Of a stretch of DNA of 64,000 bases, positions 36,361 to 43,615 are shown piece by piece. The notes beneath the pieces were generated by a model. That model did no database searches and was not told the DNA's origin. It was given only the letters and a program-made list of their open reading frames with translations. Origin of the DNA: Paenibacillus sp. YYML68 (GTDB lineage Bacteria; Bacillota; Bacilli; Paenibacillales; NBRC-103111). The position numbers and the translations under genes are program-made. How positions within the stretch are numbered: the stretch's first letter is position 1; each line of letters begins with the position of its first letter. The stretch is from positions 69,501 through 133,500 of the forward strand of contig NZ_BQYI01000001.1 in NCBI RefSeq assembly GCF_027923405.1, given 5' to 3'.

Positions 36361-37374
36361 TCATACCGGACCGCCCATGCTGAAGCCTTCACCGAGCACC
36401 TCGTTCGTATCGCTCAGTATGACGAAGGCGCCCGGATCGACCGAACGGACGATCGTCTTCAGCTTGTTGACCTCCGTCTGGCCGACGACGACCATGAGCA
36501 CGTTGCGCTCCTCGCCGGTATACCCACCGGTCGCCTGCAGCCGCGTCAAGCCGCGGTCGAGCTCGAACAATATCGCCTCGCGAAGCTCCTCCTCAGCTGG
36601 AGATATGATGAAGGCGACCTTCGAGTAGCTTAGTCCAATTTGCACGATGTTGATCGTCTTGCTCGTGACGAATAGCCCGATGAGCGCGTACATCGCATTT
36701 TCCAATGAGATGAAGTATCCCGCCGCCACGATGACGAGTCCGTCCAGCAGCGCTACGCTCAAGCCGAAGCTGAGTCCTGTATACTTATGTAATATTTGCG
36801 CCGCTACCGAGAACCCTCCCGTCGAGCCTCGTCCGCGATACACAAGACCAATGCCGATGCCGAGCATGATACCTCCGTATATGCTAGCCAGCAGGATGTT
36901 GCTCGACAAGCGCGGAACGTCCTGTGTCAAGAACACAAGCAGCGGCAGCAGCACCGAGCCGATCGCCGTCTTCACCCCGAACTGCCGACCGAGCAGCACG
37001 AGCCCCGCAAGGAAGAGCGGCACATTGAGCCCCCACTGCGTGAAGTACGGCGCGATGCCGAACAGGCGATCGACGATAATGCTGAGTCCCGTCACCCCGC
37101 CGGATGCGAGCTGATTCGGGTAGAAGAACATATTGAAGCTAACCGCGATCAGCAGCGACCCTACACACAGCAAGATGTATTCGAGCAGCACGCTCCACAC
37201 TCCAGGCTGGTGAGCACCGCGGCGACGGCGATTCCGCTTGCTGCGGGCGGGCTTATTCTCCTCACCGCTGACCGCCACTCTAGCTGGAAGCTGCGGCGTA
37301 GGCTGGGATGGCTGTATCGCTGCTTGATTCTTCTTGCCCTTCTTGCGCTCGCTGCGACTTTCCAAGGCATTCAC
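36361..37374 (-). CDS. YitT-family membrane protein (DUF2179)
   Basis: This 337-residue protein starts with about 55 basic, proline- and glutamine-rich residues (for example KKGKKNQAAIQ and RSKRNRRRRG). Five or six membrane segments follow, beginning with LLEYILLCVGSLLIAVSFNMF and NQLASGGVTGLSII, and a C-terminal cytoplasmic DUF2179 domain (VVGQTEVNKLKTIVRSVDPGAFVILSDTNEVLGEGF). YitT proteins are widespread in Bacillales and their transported substrate is not established. The long charged N-terminus is unusual. The start is GTG at 37374 with AAGGA five bases upstream. Confidence 0.85.
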   Translation of the reverse strand: MNALESRSERKKGKKNQAAIQPSQPTPQLPARVAVSGEENKPARSKRNRRRRGAHQPGVWSVLLEYILLCVGSLLIAVSFNMFFYPNQLASGGVTGLSIIVDRLFGIAPYFTQWGLNVPLFLAGLVLLGRQFGVKTAIGSVLLPLLVFLTQDVPRLSSNILLASIYGGIMLGIGIGLVYRGRGSTGGFSVAAQILHKYTGLSFGLSVALLDGLVIVAAGYFISLENAMYALIGLFVTSKTINIVQIGLSYSKVAFIISPAEEELREAILFELDRGLTRLQATGGYTGEERNVLMVVVGQTEVNKLKTIVRSVDPGAFVILSDTNEVLGEGFSMGGPV

Positions 37375-37413
37375 CTCGTCCTTAAATCCTTAAGATCCGC
37401 TCTATTTGTAACT

Positions 37414-38536
37414 CTAGCTCTCGCTCGAAGGCTTCGTAATTTGCTGACGCAAGTAAGCGTCAATGAACATGTCGAGATCGCCGTCCATGACCGCACCGAC
37501 GTTGCCTGTCTCGGTCTGGGTCCGGTGATCCTTCACCATGCTGTAAGGGTGGAAGACGTAGGAGCGAATTTGGCTGCCCCATGCAATGTCCGACACCTCG
37601 CCGCGAATTTCCGCGAGATTCTTCTTCTGCTCCTCGATCTTGAGCTCATACAGCTTCGAGCGGAGCATCTTCATCGCCCGTTCACGGTTCTTAATCTGGG
37701 AACGCTCTGTCTGGCAGCTTACGACGACGCCGGTCGGCATATGCGTAATGCGTACTGCCGAATCCGTCGTATTAATGTGCTGACCGCCCGCCCCGGAGGC
37801 ACGGTACGTGTCGACCTTCAGATCCTCCGTCCGGATATCGACCTCGACATCGTCATCGATCTCCGGCATCACATCGCACGAGACGAACGACGTATGACGG
37901 CGTCCCGAAGCGTCGAACGGCGAGATGCGCACGAGACGATGCACGCCCTTCTCCGCCTTCAAGTATCCGTATGCATTATACCCTTTAATGAGCAGCGTCA
38001 CGCTCTTCACGCCCGCCTCATCTCCGGGCAAATAGTCGAGCACCTCGACCTTGAAGTCGCGCTGCTCCGCCCATCGGCGGTACATGCGCAGCAGCATCTC
38101 CGCCCAGTCCTGCGACTCTGTGCCGCCCGCTCCTGGGTGCAGCTCGAGAATCGCGTTCAGCTTATCGTACGGCTGGCTGAGCAGCAGCTGCAGCTCGAAC
38201 GCCTCCAGCTTTTTGACCAGTGCCGTGATGCCCCCCGTAATATCCTCAGCCATCGCCTCGTCCGCTTCCTCCTGCATCAGCTCGACCATGACCTCCAAGT
38301 CATCGAACTCTGACGCCAGCTTCTGGAACTGATCGACGCTTCCCTTCACTGCGTTCATCTCGCCGATCAACTTCTGCGCACGCTCATTGTCGTCCCAGAA
38401 GTCCGGCGCCGACATCTTCTCCTCGAAATCCGCGATCTGCTCCAGCTTCAGATCTAAGTCAAAGAGACCCCCTAAGCTCAGCCAATCGCTTGGCCGTTTC
38501 TAGTAAATCCCGCTTAACCTCTGCCTCTAACATCAT
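37414..38536 (-). CDS. prfB: Peptide chain release factor 2, with programmed +1 frameshift
   Basis: RF2 ends translation at UGA and UAA codons. The gene starts at the ATG at 38536 (or the adjacent one at 38533), with GAGGTG upstream, and runs 25 codons to an in-frame TGA at 38459-38461. A +1 slip on CTT there continues in the frame that ends at 37414, giving about 373 residues. The slippery site is the classic one (see 38458-38473). The SPF anticodon tripeptide ([11 protein letters not shown]) and the catalytic GGQ (SGAGGQHIN) are intact. Starting the protein at the internal ATG at 38415 would remove the frameshift control and is wrong. Confidence 0.96.
38458..38473 (-). promoter_or_regulatory. 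RF2 autoregulatory +1 frameshift site
   Basis: The minus strand reads AGGGGGTCTCTTTGAC: an internal Shine-Dalgarno-like AGGGGG, a three-base spacer, the slippery CTT, the in-frame stop TGA and a following C. This is the known autoregulatory arrangement: when RF2 is scarce the ribosome stalls at the UGA and slips forward. Confidence 0.95.
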
Positions 38537-38614
38537 CCAGCACCTCAATCTTTCGTTAATAGTTATAGCTCATAGAGAGCCTGCCCGATCAAGTCGTCCA
38601 CTTGCCCACTCGCG

Positions 38615-38650
38615 GAAAAAGGAGACCGGAGCTGCTCGCTCCGACCTCCC
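38615..38650 (-). terminator. Terminator of secA
   Basis: On the minus strand GGAGGTCGGAGC pairs with GCTCCGGTCTCC around GAGCA and is followed by five T. It lies between secA and prfB, so prfB is at least partly transcribed separately. Confidence 0.8.
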
Positions 38651-38735
38651 CTTCCTGATGGGTACTCTGTTTCTCGTACCTAATCTAGCCTGTAGCGATG
38701 CCACATATCTCTCTACAGAAGCTGATCCAGCAACC

Positions 38736-41240
38736 TTAAGCACCGTGACATTGCTTATATTTCTTCCCGCTTCCGCAAGGACACAGGTCATTACGTCCAA
38801 TAATGTCCTTATTGACCGCAGGCTTCTTCACCGCAGGCTCCGCATTCGTCGCCATCTCGTTCTCATCGACGATCGCTTCACGAACAAGATTCGTCTCCAC
38901 GTGCGCCTTCATGACGTACGTAGCGACCTCCTCCTGAATGCTCTGCACCATCTCCTGGAACATCTCATAGCCCTCGAACTGGTATTCGCGCAGCGGATCG
39001 GTACCGCCGTACGCACGCAGATGAATGCCTTGGCGCAGCTGGTCCATCGCATCGATATGGTCCATCCACTTGCTGTCCACCGCACGCAGCACGACGACCT
39101 TCTCGAACTCGCGGAAAAACTCCTCGCCAATCGTCTTCTCGCGCTCCTCGTACAGGCGGGTTACGAGATCCTTGATATATTGAGCGACGTCTTCCTTCTC
39201 CTTGCCCCACAGCTCGTCTGCGGTCAGCTGGCCTTCGTGAAGGAACGTACCGTTCGCATAATCAACGATCGCCTGCAGGTCCCACTCCTCTGGCACCAGG
39301 TCAGCTGGACAATGCGCCTCGACAATACGATCGATCGTCGGCATAATCATGCCGAGCACGATGTCACGGATGTTCTCGGACTCAATCACCTCGCGGCGCT
39401 GCTTGTAAATAATTTCGCGCTGCTGGTTCATCACATCGTCATACTGTAGAACGATCTTCCGCACGTCGAAGTTGTTGCCCTCGACCCGCTTCTGCGCCGA
39501 CTCAATTGCCCGCGTAATGAGCTTGCTCTCGATCGGCTGGTCCTCCTCGAAGCCGAGGCGGTCCATCATGCCCATAATGTTCTCCGCGCCGAAGCGACGC
39601 ATCAGATCATCCTCAAGCGACAAGTAAAACTGCGATGAGCCCGGGTCGCCCTGACGTCCGGCACGGCCGCGCAGCTGATTGTCGATACGACGGCTCTCAT
39701 GGCGCTCTGTACCTATAATATGCAGACCGCCCAGTTCGGCTACCGTCTCACCGAGCATAATGTCGGTACCACGACCGGCCATGTTCGTCGCGATCGTAAC
39801 CGCGCCCTTCTGTCCCGCACGCGATACGATCTCTGCTTCCTCAGCATGGTACTTGGCGTTCAATACTTTATGAGGGATACCCTTCTTCTTCAGCATCTCA
39901 GACAGACGCTCAGAGTTCTCGATCGATACAGTACCGACGAGCACCGGTTGCTGCTTCTTATGACGCTCTTCGATCTCGTTCACGACCGCGCGGAACTTGC
40001 TCGCTACCGACTTGTAGACGACATCCGGCGTATCCTTACGAATCATCGGACGGTTCGTCGGCACGACGATGACGTCAAGCCCGTAAATCTTCTTCAGCTC
40101 TTCTTCCTCGGTCTTCGCCGTACCCGTCATACCGGACAGCTTGCGGTACATCCGGAAGTAGTTCTGCAGCGTAATCGTCGCGAGTGTCATCGACTCGTTC
40201 TGTACCTGCAGCTTCTCCTTCGCCTCGATTGCCTGGTGCAAGCCCTCGCTGTAGCGACGACCGACCATCAGACGGCCCGTAAATTCGTCAACGATGACGA
40301 TCTCGCCATCCTGTACGACATAGTCCACATCGCGGCGCATAATGACATGAGCCTTCAATGCTTGCTGAATATGGTGGTTCAACGTCACATGCTCGTGGTC
40401 GAACAAGTTCTCGATGTTGAACGCCTTCTCAGCCTTCGCCACGCCATCTTCAGTCAGCGCCACGTTACGCAGCTTCACATCGATGATGTAATCGTCTTCC
40501 TCCGTCAGCTTGCTGACGAAGTGATCCGCCATCAAGTACAGCTCCGTCGACTTGGCCGCCTGTCCCGAGATAATGAGCGGCGTACGCGCCTCATCGACGA
40601 GAATGGAGTCCACCTCGTCAATTACCGCATAGTACAGCGGGCGCTGTACCATCTGCTCCTTATACACAACCATGTTATCGCGCAAGTAGTCGAAGCCGAA
40701 CTCATTGTTCGTTCCATACGTGACGTCACAGGCATACGCAGCCTGCTTATCCGCATGCGACAGGCTCGGCAGGTTGACCCCGACGGTCATGCCGAGGAAC
40801 TCATAGACCTTGCCCATCTCGCCGCTATCGCGCGCTGCGAGGTAATCGTTGACTGTCACGACATGGACGCCCTTGCCAAGCAACGCGTTCAAGTAGACCG
40901 GGAGCGTACCGACGAGCGTCTTACCTTCACCCGTTCTCATCTCCGCGATGCGGCCTTCATGCAGCGTCATACCGCCGATCAGCTGCACGTCATAATGACG
41001 CTTGCCGAGCACGCGCTTCGAAGCCTCGCGCACGACCGCGAACGCCTCAGGCAGCAGCGAGTCGATATCCTCGCCCTTCTCGAGCCGCTCACGGAACTCA
41101 ACAGTCTTATGCTTTAACTGCTCGTCCGACAGCACTTCAATTGAAGGCTCCAACGAGTTGATATACTCAACGGCTTTCCACATCCGCTTTAACTCACGTT
41201 CATTCGGATCCCCGAACATTTTTTTAACGAGACCTAGCAT
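38736..41240 (-). CDS. secA: Preprotein translocase ATPase SecA
   Basis: The 834-residue motor that pushes preproteins through SecYEG. Walker A is MRTGEGKT at residues 101-108, the DEAD-type Walker B lies in [15 protein letters not shown], and helicase-like [26 protein letters not shown] follows. The C-terminal zinc finger [14 protein letters not shown], which binds SecB-like partners and lipids, ends the protein. Length is normal. A sigma-A promoter lies at 41285-41314 and a terminator at 38615-38650. The hpf-secA-prfB order is typical of Bacillales. Confidence 0.98.
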   Translation of the reverse strand: MLGLVKKMFGDPNERELKRMWKAVEYINSLEPSIEVLSDEQLKHKTVEFRERLEKGEDIDSLLPEAFAVVREASKRVLGKRHYDVQLIGGMTLHEGRIAEMRTGEGKTLVGTLPVYLNALLGKGVHVVTVNDYLAARDSGEMGKVYEFLGMTVGVNLPSLSHADKQAAYACDVTYGTNNEFGFDYLRDNMVVYKEQMVQRPLYYAVIDEVDSILVDEARTPLIISGQAAKSTELYLMADHFVSKLTEEDDYIIDVKLRNVALTEDGVAKAEKAFNIENLFDHEHVTLNHHIQQALKAHVIMRRDVDYVVQDGEIVIVDEFTGRLMVGRRYSEGLHQAIEAKEKLQVQNESMTLATITLQNYFRMYRKLSGMTGTAKTEEEELKKIYGLDVIVVPTNRPMIRKDTPDVVYKSVASKFRAVVNEIEERHKKQQPVLVGTVSIENSERLSEMLKKKGIPHKVLNAKYHAEEAEIVSRAGQKGAVTIATNMAGRGTDIMLGETVAELGGLHIIGTERHESRRIDNQLRGRAGRQGDPGSSQFYLSLEDDLMRRFGAENIMGMMDRLGFEEDQPIESKLITRAIESAQKRVEGNNFDVRKIVLQYDDVMNQQREIIYKQRREVIESENIRDIVLGMIMPTIDRIVEAHCPADLVPEEWDLQAIVDYANGTFLHEGQLTADELWGKEKEDVAQYIKDLVTRLYEEREKTIGEEFFREFEKVVVLRAVDSKWMDHIDAMDQLRQGIHLRAYGGTDPLREYQFEGYEMFQEMVQSIQEEVATYVMKAHVETNLVREAIVDENEMATNAEPAVKKPAVNKDIIGRNDLCPCGSGKKYKQCHGA

Positions 41241-41284
41241 TCTGCTATTCCCCTTCCTTTATCGAGCCGTAATCCATAGAGTAA

Positions 41285-41314
41285 ATTGTATCATTTTTGA
41301 GACACGCCTCGCAA
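41285..41314 (-). promoter_or_regulatory. Probable sigma-A promoter of secA
   Basis: On the minus strand TTGCGA (41309-41314) and TACAAT (41285-41290) are separated by 18 bases. The start of transcription would be about 40 bases before the secA ATG. Confidence 0.5.
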
Positions 41315-41440
41315 CAAATGACTGGAATTAGGCACCATTTCTTTAGTATTCCATAAATGGTCACATTTCATGAACAGCGCAGCTCTTCACGTGGTCTGGA
41401 CCCCATTTTACCTCTCACTAGCCGCCGCTGGTGCTCCGTA

Positions 41441-41516
41441 TGAAAAAAGCTTGCCCTCCCGCCTATGCCCATCCATACGGATGATCACAAACGTTCAGGA
41501 CAAGCTTGTTTATCCA
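41441..41516 (-). terminator. Terminator of hpf with structured insert
   Basis: On the minus strand CAAGCTTG, followed by TCCT, pairs with AGGGCAAGCTT at the far end and runs into six T. The roughly 45 bases inside include an apical CATCC/GGATG stem. It resembles in plan the long terminators at 268-388 and 14506-14606. Confidence 0.65.
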
Positions 41517-41564
41517 TTCTATATTATGAACGCGCCGTATCCGACTTACGTTCACGTACGGCCA

Positions 41565-42113
41565 TTATTTAGCCGGCTCAATTAACCCGTACTTCCCGTC
41601 GTCCCGCTTGTACACGACGTTCACCTCGGACGTGTCGGAGTTCGCGAAGACGAAGAAGCTGTGCCCAACCATATTCATCTGAAGGATCGCCTCATCCACA
41701 TCCATCGGCTTCAGGTTGAAGCGCTTCGTGCGTACGAGTTCGAAGTCTTCCTCTTCCTCCAGAACAGCCGTTGCGCCTGAATCCGTACGGAACAGGTCAC
41801 GAAGACTGCCCTCCTGGCGCACCTTGCGGTTCGCTCTTGTCTTCGCCTTGCGGATTTGCCGCTCCAGCTTGTCCACGACCAGATCGACGGCCGCGTACAG
41901 GTCCGGATGCTTCTCCTCCGCCCGCAGCATTAAGCCGATCAGCGGAATCGTCACCTCAACAGTCTGCAGACCCTTCACCACACTTAATGTTACATGTGCT
42001 TCGGATTGAGGGGGAGCTTCAATGTACCTTTCCAGCCTGCTCAGCTTTTTTTCAACATGGTCCCTTAACGCCTCAGTTACCTCGATGTTCGCACCACGAA
42101 TGTTGAATTTCAT
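41565..42113 (-). CDS. hpf: Long-form ribosome hibernation promoting factor
   Basis: A 182-residue HPF. The N-terminal domain (MKFNIRGANIEVTEALRDHVEKKLSRLE) binds the small ribosomal subunit. The C-terminal domain (VRTKRFNLKPMDVDEAILQMNMVGHSFFVFANSDTSEVNVVYKRDDGKYGLI) dimerises to pair 70S ribosomes into 100S particles. The start is the ATG at 42113, because the AAAGGAGG site is too close to the ATG at 42119. It lies upstream of secA on the same strand, with a terminator between. Confidence 0.95.
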   Translation of the reverse strand: MKFNIRGANIEVTEALRDHVEKKLSRLERYIEAPPQSEAHVTLSVVKGLQTVEVTIPLIGLMLRAEEKHPDLYAAVDLVVDKLERQIRKAKTRANRKVRQEGSLRDLFRTDSGATAVLEEEEDFELVRTKRFNLKPMDVDEAILQMNMVGHSFFVFANSDTSEVNVVYKRDDGKYGLIEPAK

Positions 42114-42258
42114 GTACATCTCCTCCTTTCAAACTCACCTTTAATATCTTCTGCAAGTCCCTTCAAAAATCCTTCATAATTCAGGAAATAATTTTACGAA
42201 ATATTCAAAAAATTTTGCACGGCAAGTTTGATGCTTTAAGCTTCTTACTATAAAACAA

Positions 42259-42290
42259 GAAAACACCCTGGATCCATGATCCAAGGTGTT
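42259..42290 (-). terminator. Terminator of the cold-shock gene
   Basis: On the minus strand AACACCTTGGATC and GATCCAGGGTGTT form a near-perfect stem around ATG, followed by a TTTTCTT tail. Confidence 0.8.
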
Positions 42291-42353
42291 CGTTATCGCT
42301 GCTATTGTACTCAAAACCATAACCATCTATTGGAGGCCGCAGCGGCCGGATGA

Positions 42354-42551
42354 TTACAACTTGACGACGTTAGCTGCTTGAGGTCCGCGTGCGCCCTCTA
42401 CGATGTCAAACTCAACAGATTGGCCTTCGTCAAGCGTCTTGAAGCCGTCTGTTTGAATAGCGGAGAAGTGTACGAATACGTCGCCACCATCTTCACGCTC
42501 GATGAAACCATAGCCCTTCTCTGCGTTGAACCATTTCACTTTACCTTGCAT
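42354..42551 (-). CDS. Cold-shock protein, CspA family
   Basis: A 65-residue single OB-fold protein that binds single-stranded RNA and DNA and acts as an RNA chaperone. Both RNA-binding motifs are present: RNP1 in KGYGFIE and RNP2 in VFVHFSAI. The ATG at 42551 is the normal family start and has AAGGGAA upstream; an open frame to 42596 is an artefact. A sigma-A promoter at 42603-42632 gives a leader of about 45 bases, short for a strongly cold-induced csp mRNA. Its promoter region holds a cluster of DnaA-box-like words. Confidence 0.95.
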   Translation of the reverse strand: MQGKVKWFNAEKGYGFIEREDGGDVFVHFSAIQTDGFKTLDEGQSVEFDIVEGARGPQAANVVKL

Positions 42552-42602
42552 GCGAAACATTCCCTTCATCATCAAATAACTGCAGGCATTGCCCACAAAT
42601 CG

Positions 42603-42632
42603 ACTATATCATCCTCTGGATAACTGTGTCAA
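42603..42632 (-). promoter_or_regulatory. Sigma-A promoter of the cold-shock gene
   Basis: On the minus strand a perfect TTGACA (42627-42632) is followed after 18 bases by TATAGT (42603-42608). A DnaA-box-like 9-mer (TTATCCAGA, 42615-42623) lies between the two hexamers. Confidence 0.7.
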
Positions 42633-42793
42633 TTGGGCTATCCACATGTTTGCTTAATATTTAGAAAATTCGTGTATTAACACCACCTTAATAAACTATT
42701 CACAAGCAAAAAGCTTGTCACATCGCGGTTTTTCGACAATTTATAGATGAGTTATCAACAGAGTTATGCACACTATCCACAGATTGTGGACAA
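42615..42793. promoter_or_regulatory. Cluster of DnaA-box-like sites
   Basis: Seven 9-mers with at most two mismatches to TTATCCACA lie within 179 AT-rich bases. On the plus strand: CTATCCACA (42638), CTATTCACA (42696), TTATCAACA (42752), TTATGCACA (42764) and CTATCCACA (42773). On the minus strand: TTATCCAGA (42615-42623) and TTGTCCACA (42785-42793). Six of the seven match at eight of nine positions. There is no dnaA, dnaN or other origin gene nearby, so it is more likely a DnaA-binding reservoir or regulatory cluster than the replication origin. Confidence 0.55.
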
Positions 42794-42824
42794 AACAAAA
42801 AGCCTCAGTGCATGTCACTGAAGC
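42793..42824 (-). terminator. Terminator of the fliD-fliS-fliT operon
   Basis: On the minus strand CTTCAGTG and CACTGAGG pair around ACATG and are followed by CTTTTTGTTTTG. It begins about 12 bases after the stop of the FliT-like gene. Confidence 0.8.
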
Positions 42825-42835
42825 TATTACATGTA

Positions 42836-43171
42836 CTATTTTCGCTTGTCGATAAAGTAGCTGTCTGTGGATACCGCCCCATCATAGGCATTGCGTTGAA
42901 GCTGTCCCTGGGACATCTGCTTAAGCTTCAGACTTGCTTCATTCCGGAGAATCGTCATCTTAGCTATGATCTGCTGATTGTAGGTCTCGAGCTCTCTGAT
43001 GGCTTGTCGATGCTTAGGCAGCAGAGCATGACTTTGTTCCCAGCGCTTCATCTCTGTGATGATCTGCTCACGCAGCTCGACGAACTCAACGAGTTCCTCG
43101 AACTCAAGCTCCCCTATTCGGCCAATCAGCCGATCGGTTGCTTCCTTCAGTAACCGGATCTGCTCATCCAT
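42836..43171 (-). CDS. FliT-like flagellar export chaperone
   Basis: A 111-residue, almost entirely helical, highly charged protein (for example ELEFEELVEFVELREQIIT) in the place where fliT lies in Bacillales. FliT-type proteins bind FliD and keep it unfolded for export. Sequence conservation in this family is weak, so the call rests on size, helix content and position directly after fliS, with which it overlaps by eight bases. It ends at the operon terminator. Confidence 0.65.
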   Translation of the reverse strand: MDEQIRLLKEATDRLIGRIGELEFEELVEFVELREQIITEMKRWEQSHALLPKHRQAIRELETYNQQIIAKMTILRNEASLKLKQMSQGQLQRNAYDGAVSTDSYFIDKRK

Positions 43172-43565
43172 GCTTCAGACCGGCAGGCGTCTTGGAAGCA
43201 GCGATCAGCTTGTTCGCTTCTACCCAAGTGTTCTTCAGCTCTACCAGGTAGGATAGCGCCTCTTCAGCCGATTCCGTCGACTTGTGCGTATTGGCTTCAA
43301 TTAAGCGGAACTCGATATAGTCATACATTAGTAATAAATGTTCTGCGATTGGCGAATTTTTGTCCAGTGTGATGACGAATTCCTTGACAATGTCCTGCAC
43401 CTTGATGACGTTGCGATTCGCTTCCTCGTAATTGTTCGTCTTAAGCGCTAGTATGAACTGCTTACAGAAGCGGATCGCGCCGTCGCATAGCATGATCAAT
43501 AGCTGAGCAGGGGAAGCCGATTGAACGGCGGTCTCCAAGTATTTATTCATTTGAGGCTGAAGCAT
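43164..43565 (-). CDS. fliS: Flagellin export chaperone FliS
   Basis: A 133-residue helical protein that binds the C-terminus of flagellin and prevents early polymerisation. The family pattern is clear: YLETAVQSASPAQLLIMLCDGAIRFCKQ at the start, LDKNSPIAEHLLLMYDYIEFRLIEAN in the middle and LVELKNTWVEA late. GGGAGGG precedes the ATG. It is 50 bases downstream of fliD and overlaps the FliT-like gene. In Bacillus FliS also takes part in the FliW-CsrA-flagellin feedback. Confidence 0.95.
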   Translation of the reverse strand: MLQPQMNKYLETAVQSASPAQLLIMLCDGAIRFCKQFILALKTNNYEEANRNVIKVQDIVKEFVITLDKNSPIAEHLLLMYDYIEFRLIEANTHKSTESAEEALSYLVELKNTWVEANKLIAASKTPAGLKHG

Positions 43566-43615
43566 GGTCAGACCCTCCCTAGATTCATAACTGAATGAAT
43601 AATTCTAAGCTGCCT

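Larger units (their letters stand above)
41241..41564. other. secA-hpf intergenic region
   Basis: This 324-base gap holds the secA promoter near its left end and the large hpf terminator near its right end. Between them (about 41320-41435) I see nothing to annotate. Confidence 0.6.

Noticed and set aside
42603..42793. DnaA-box cluster as the chromosomal replication origin
   Set aside because: dnaA, dnaN, recF, gyrB and rpmH are absent and the surrounding genes are flagellar and secretion genes, so an origin is unlikely.
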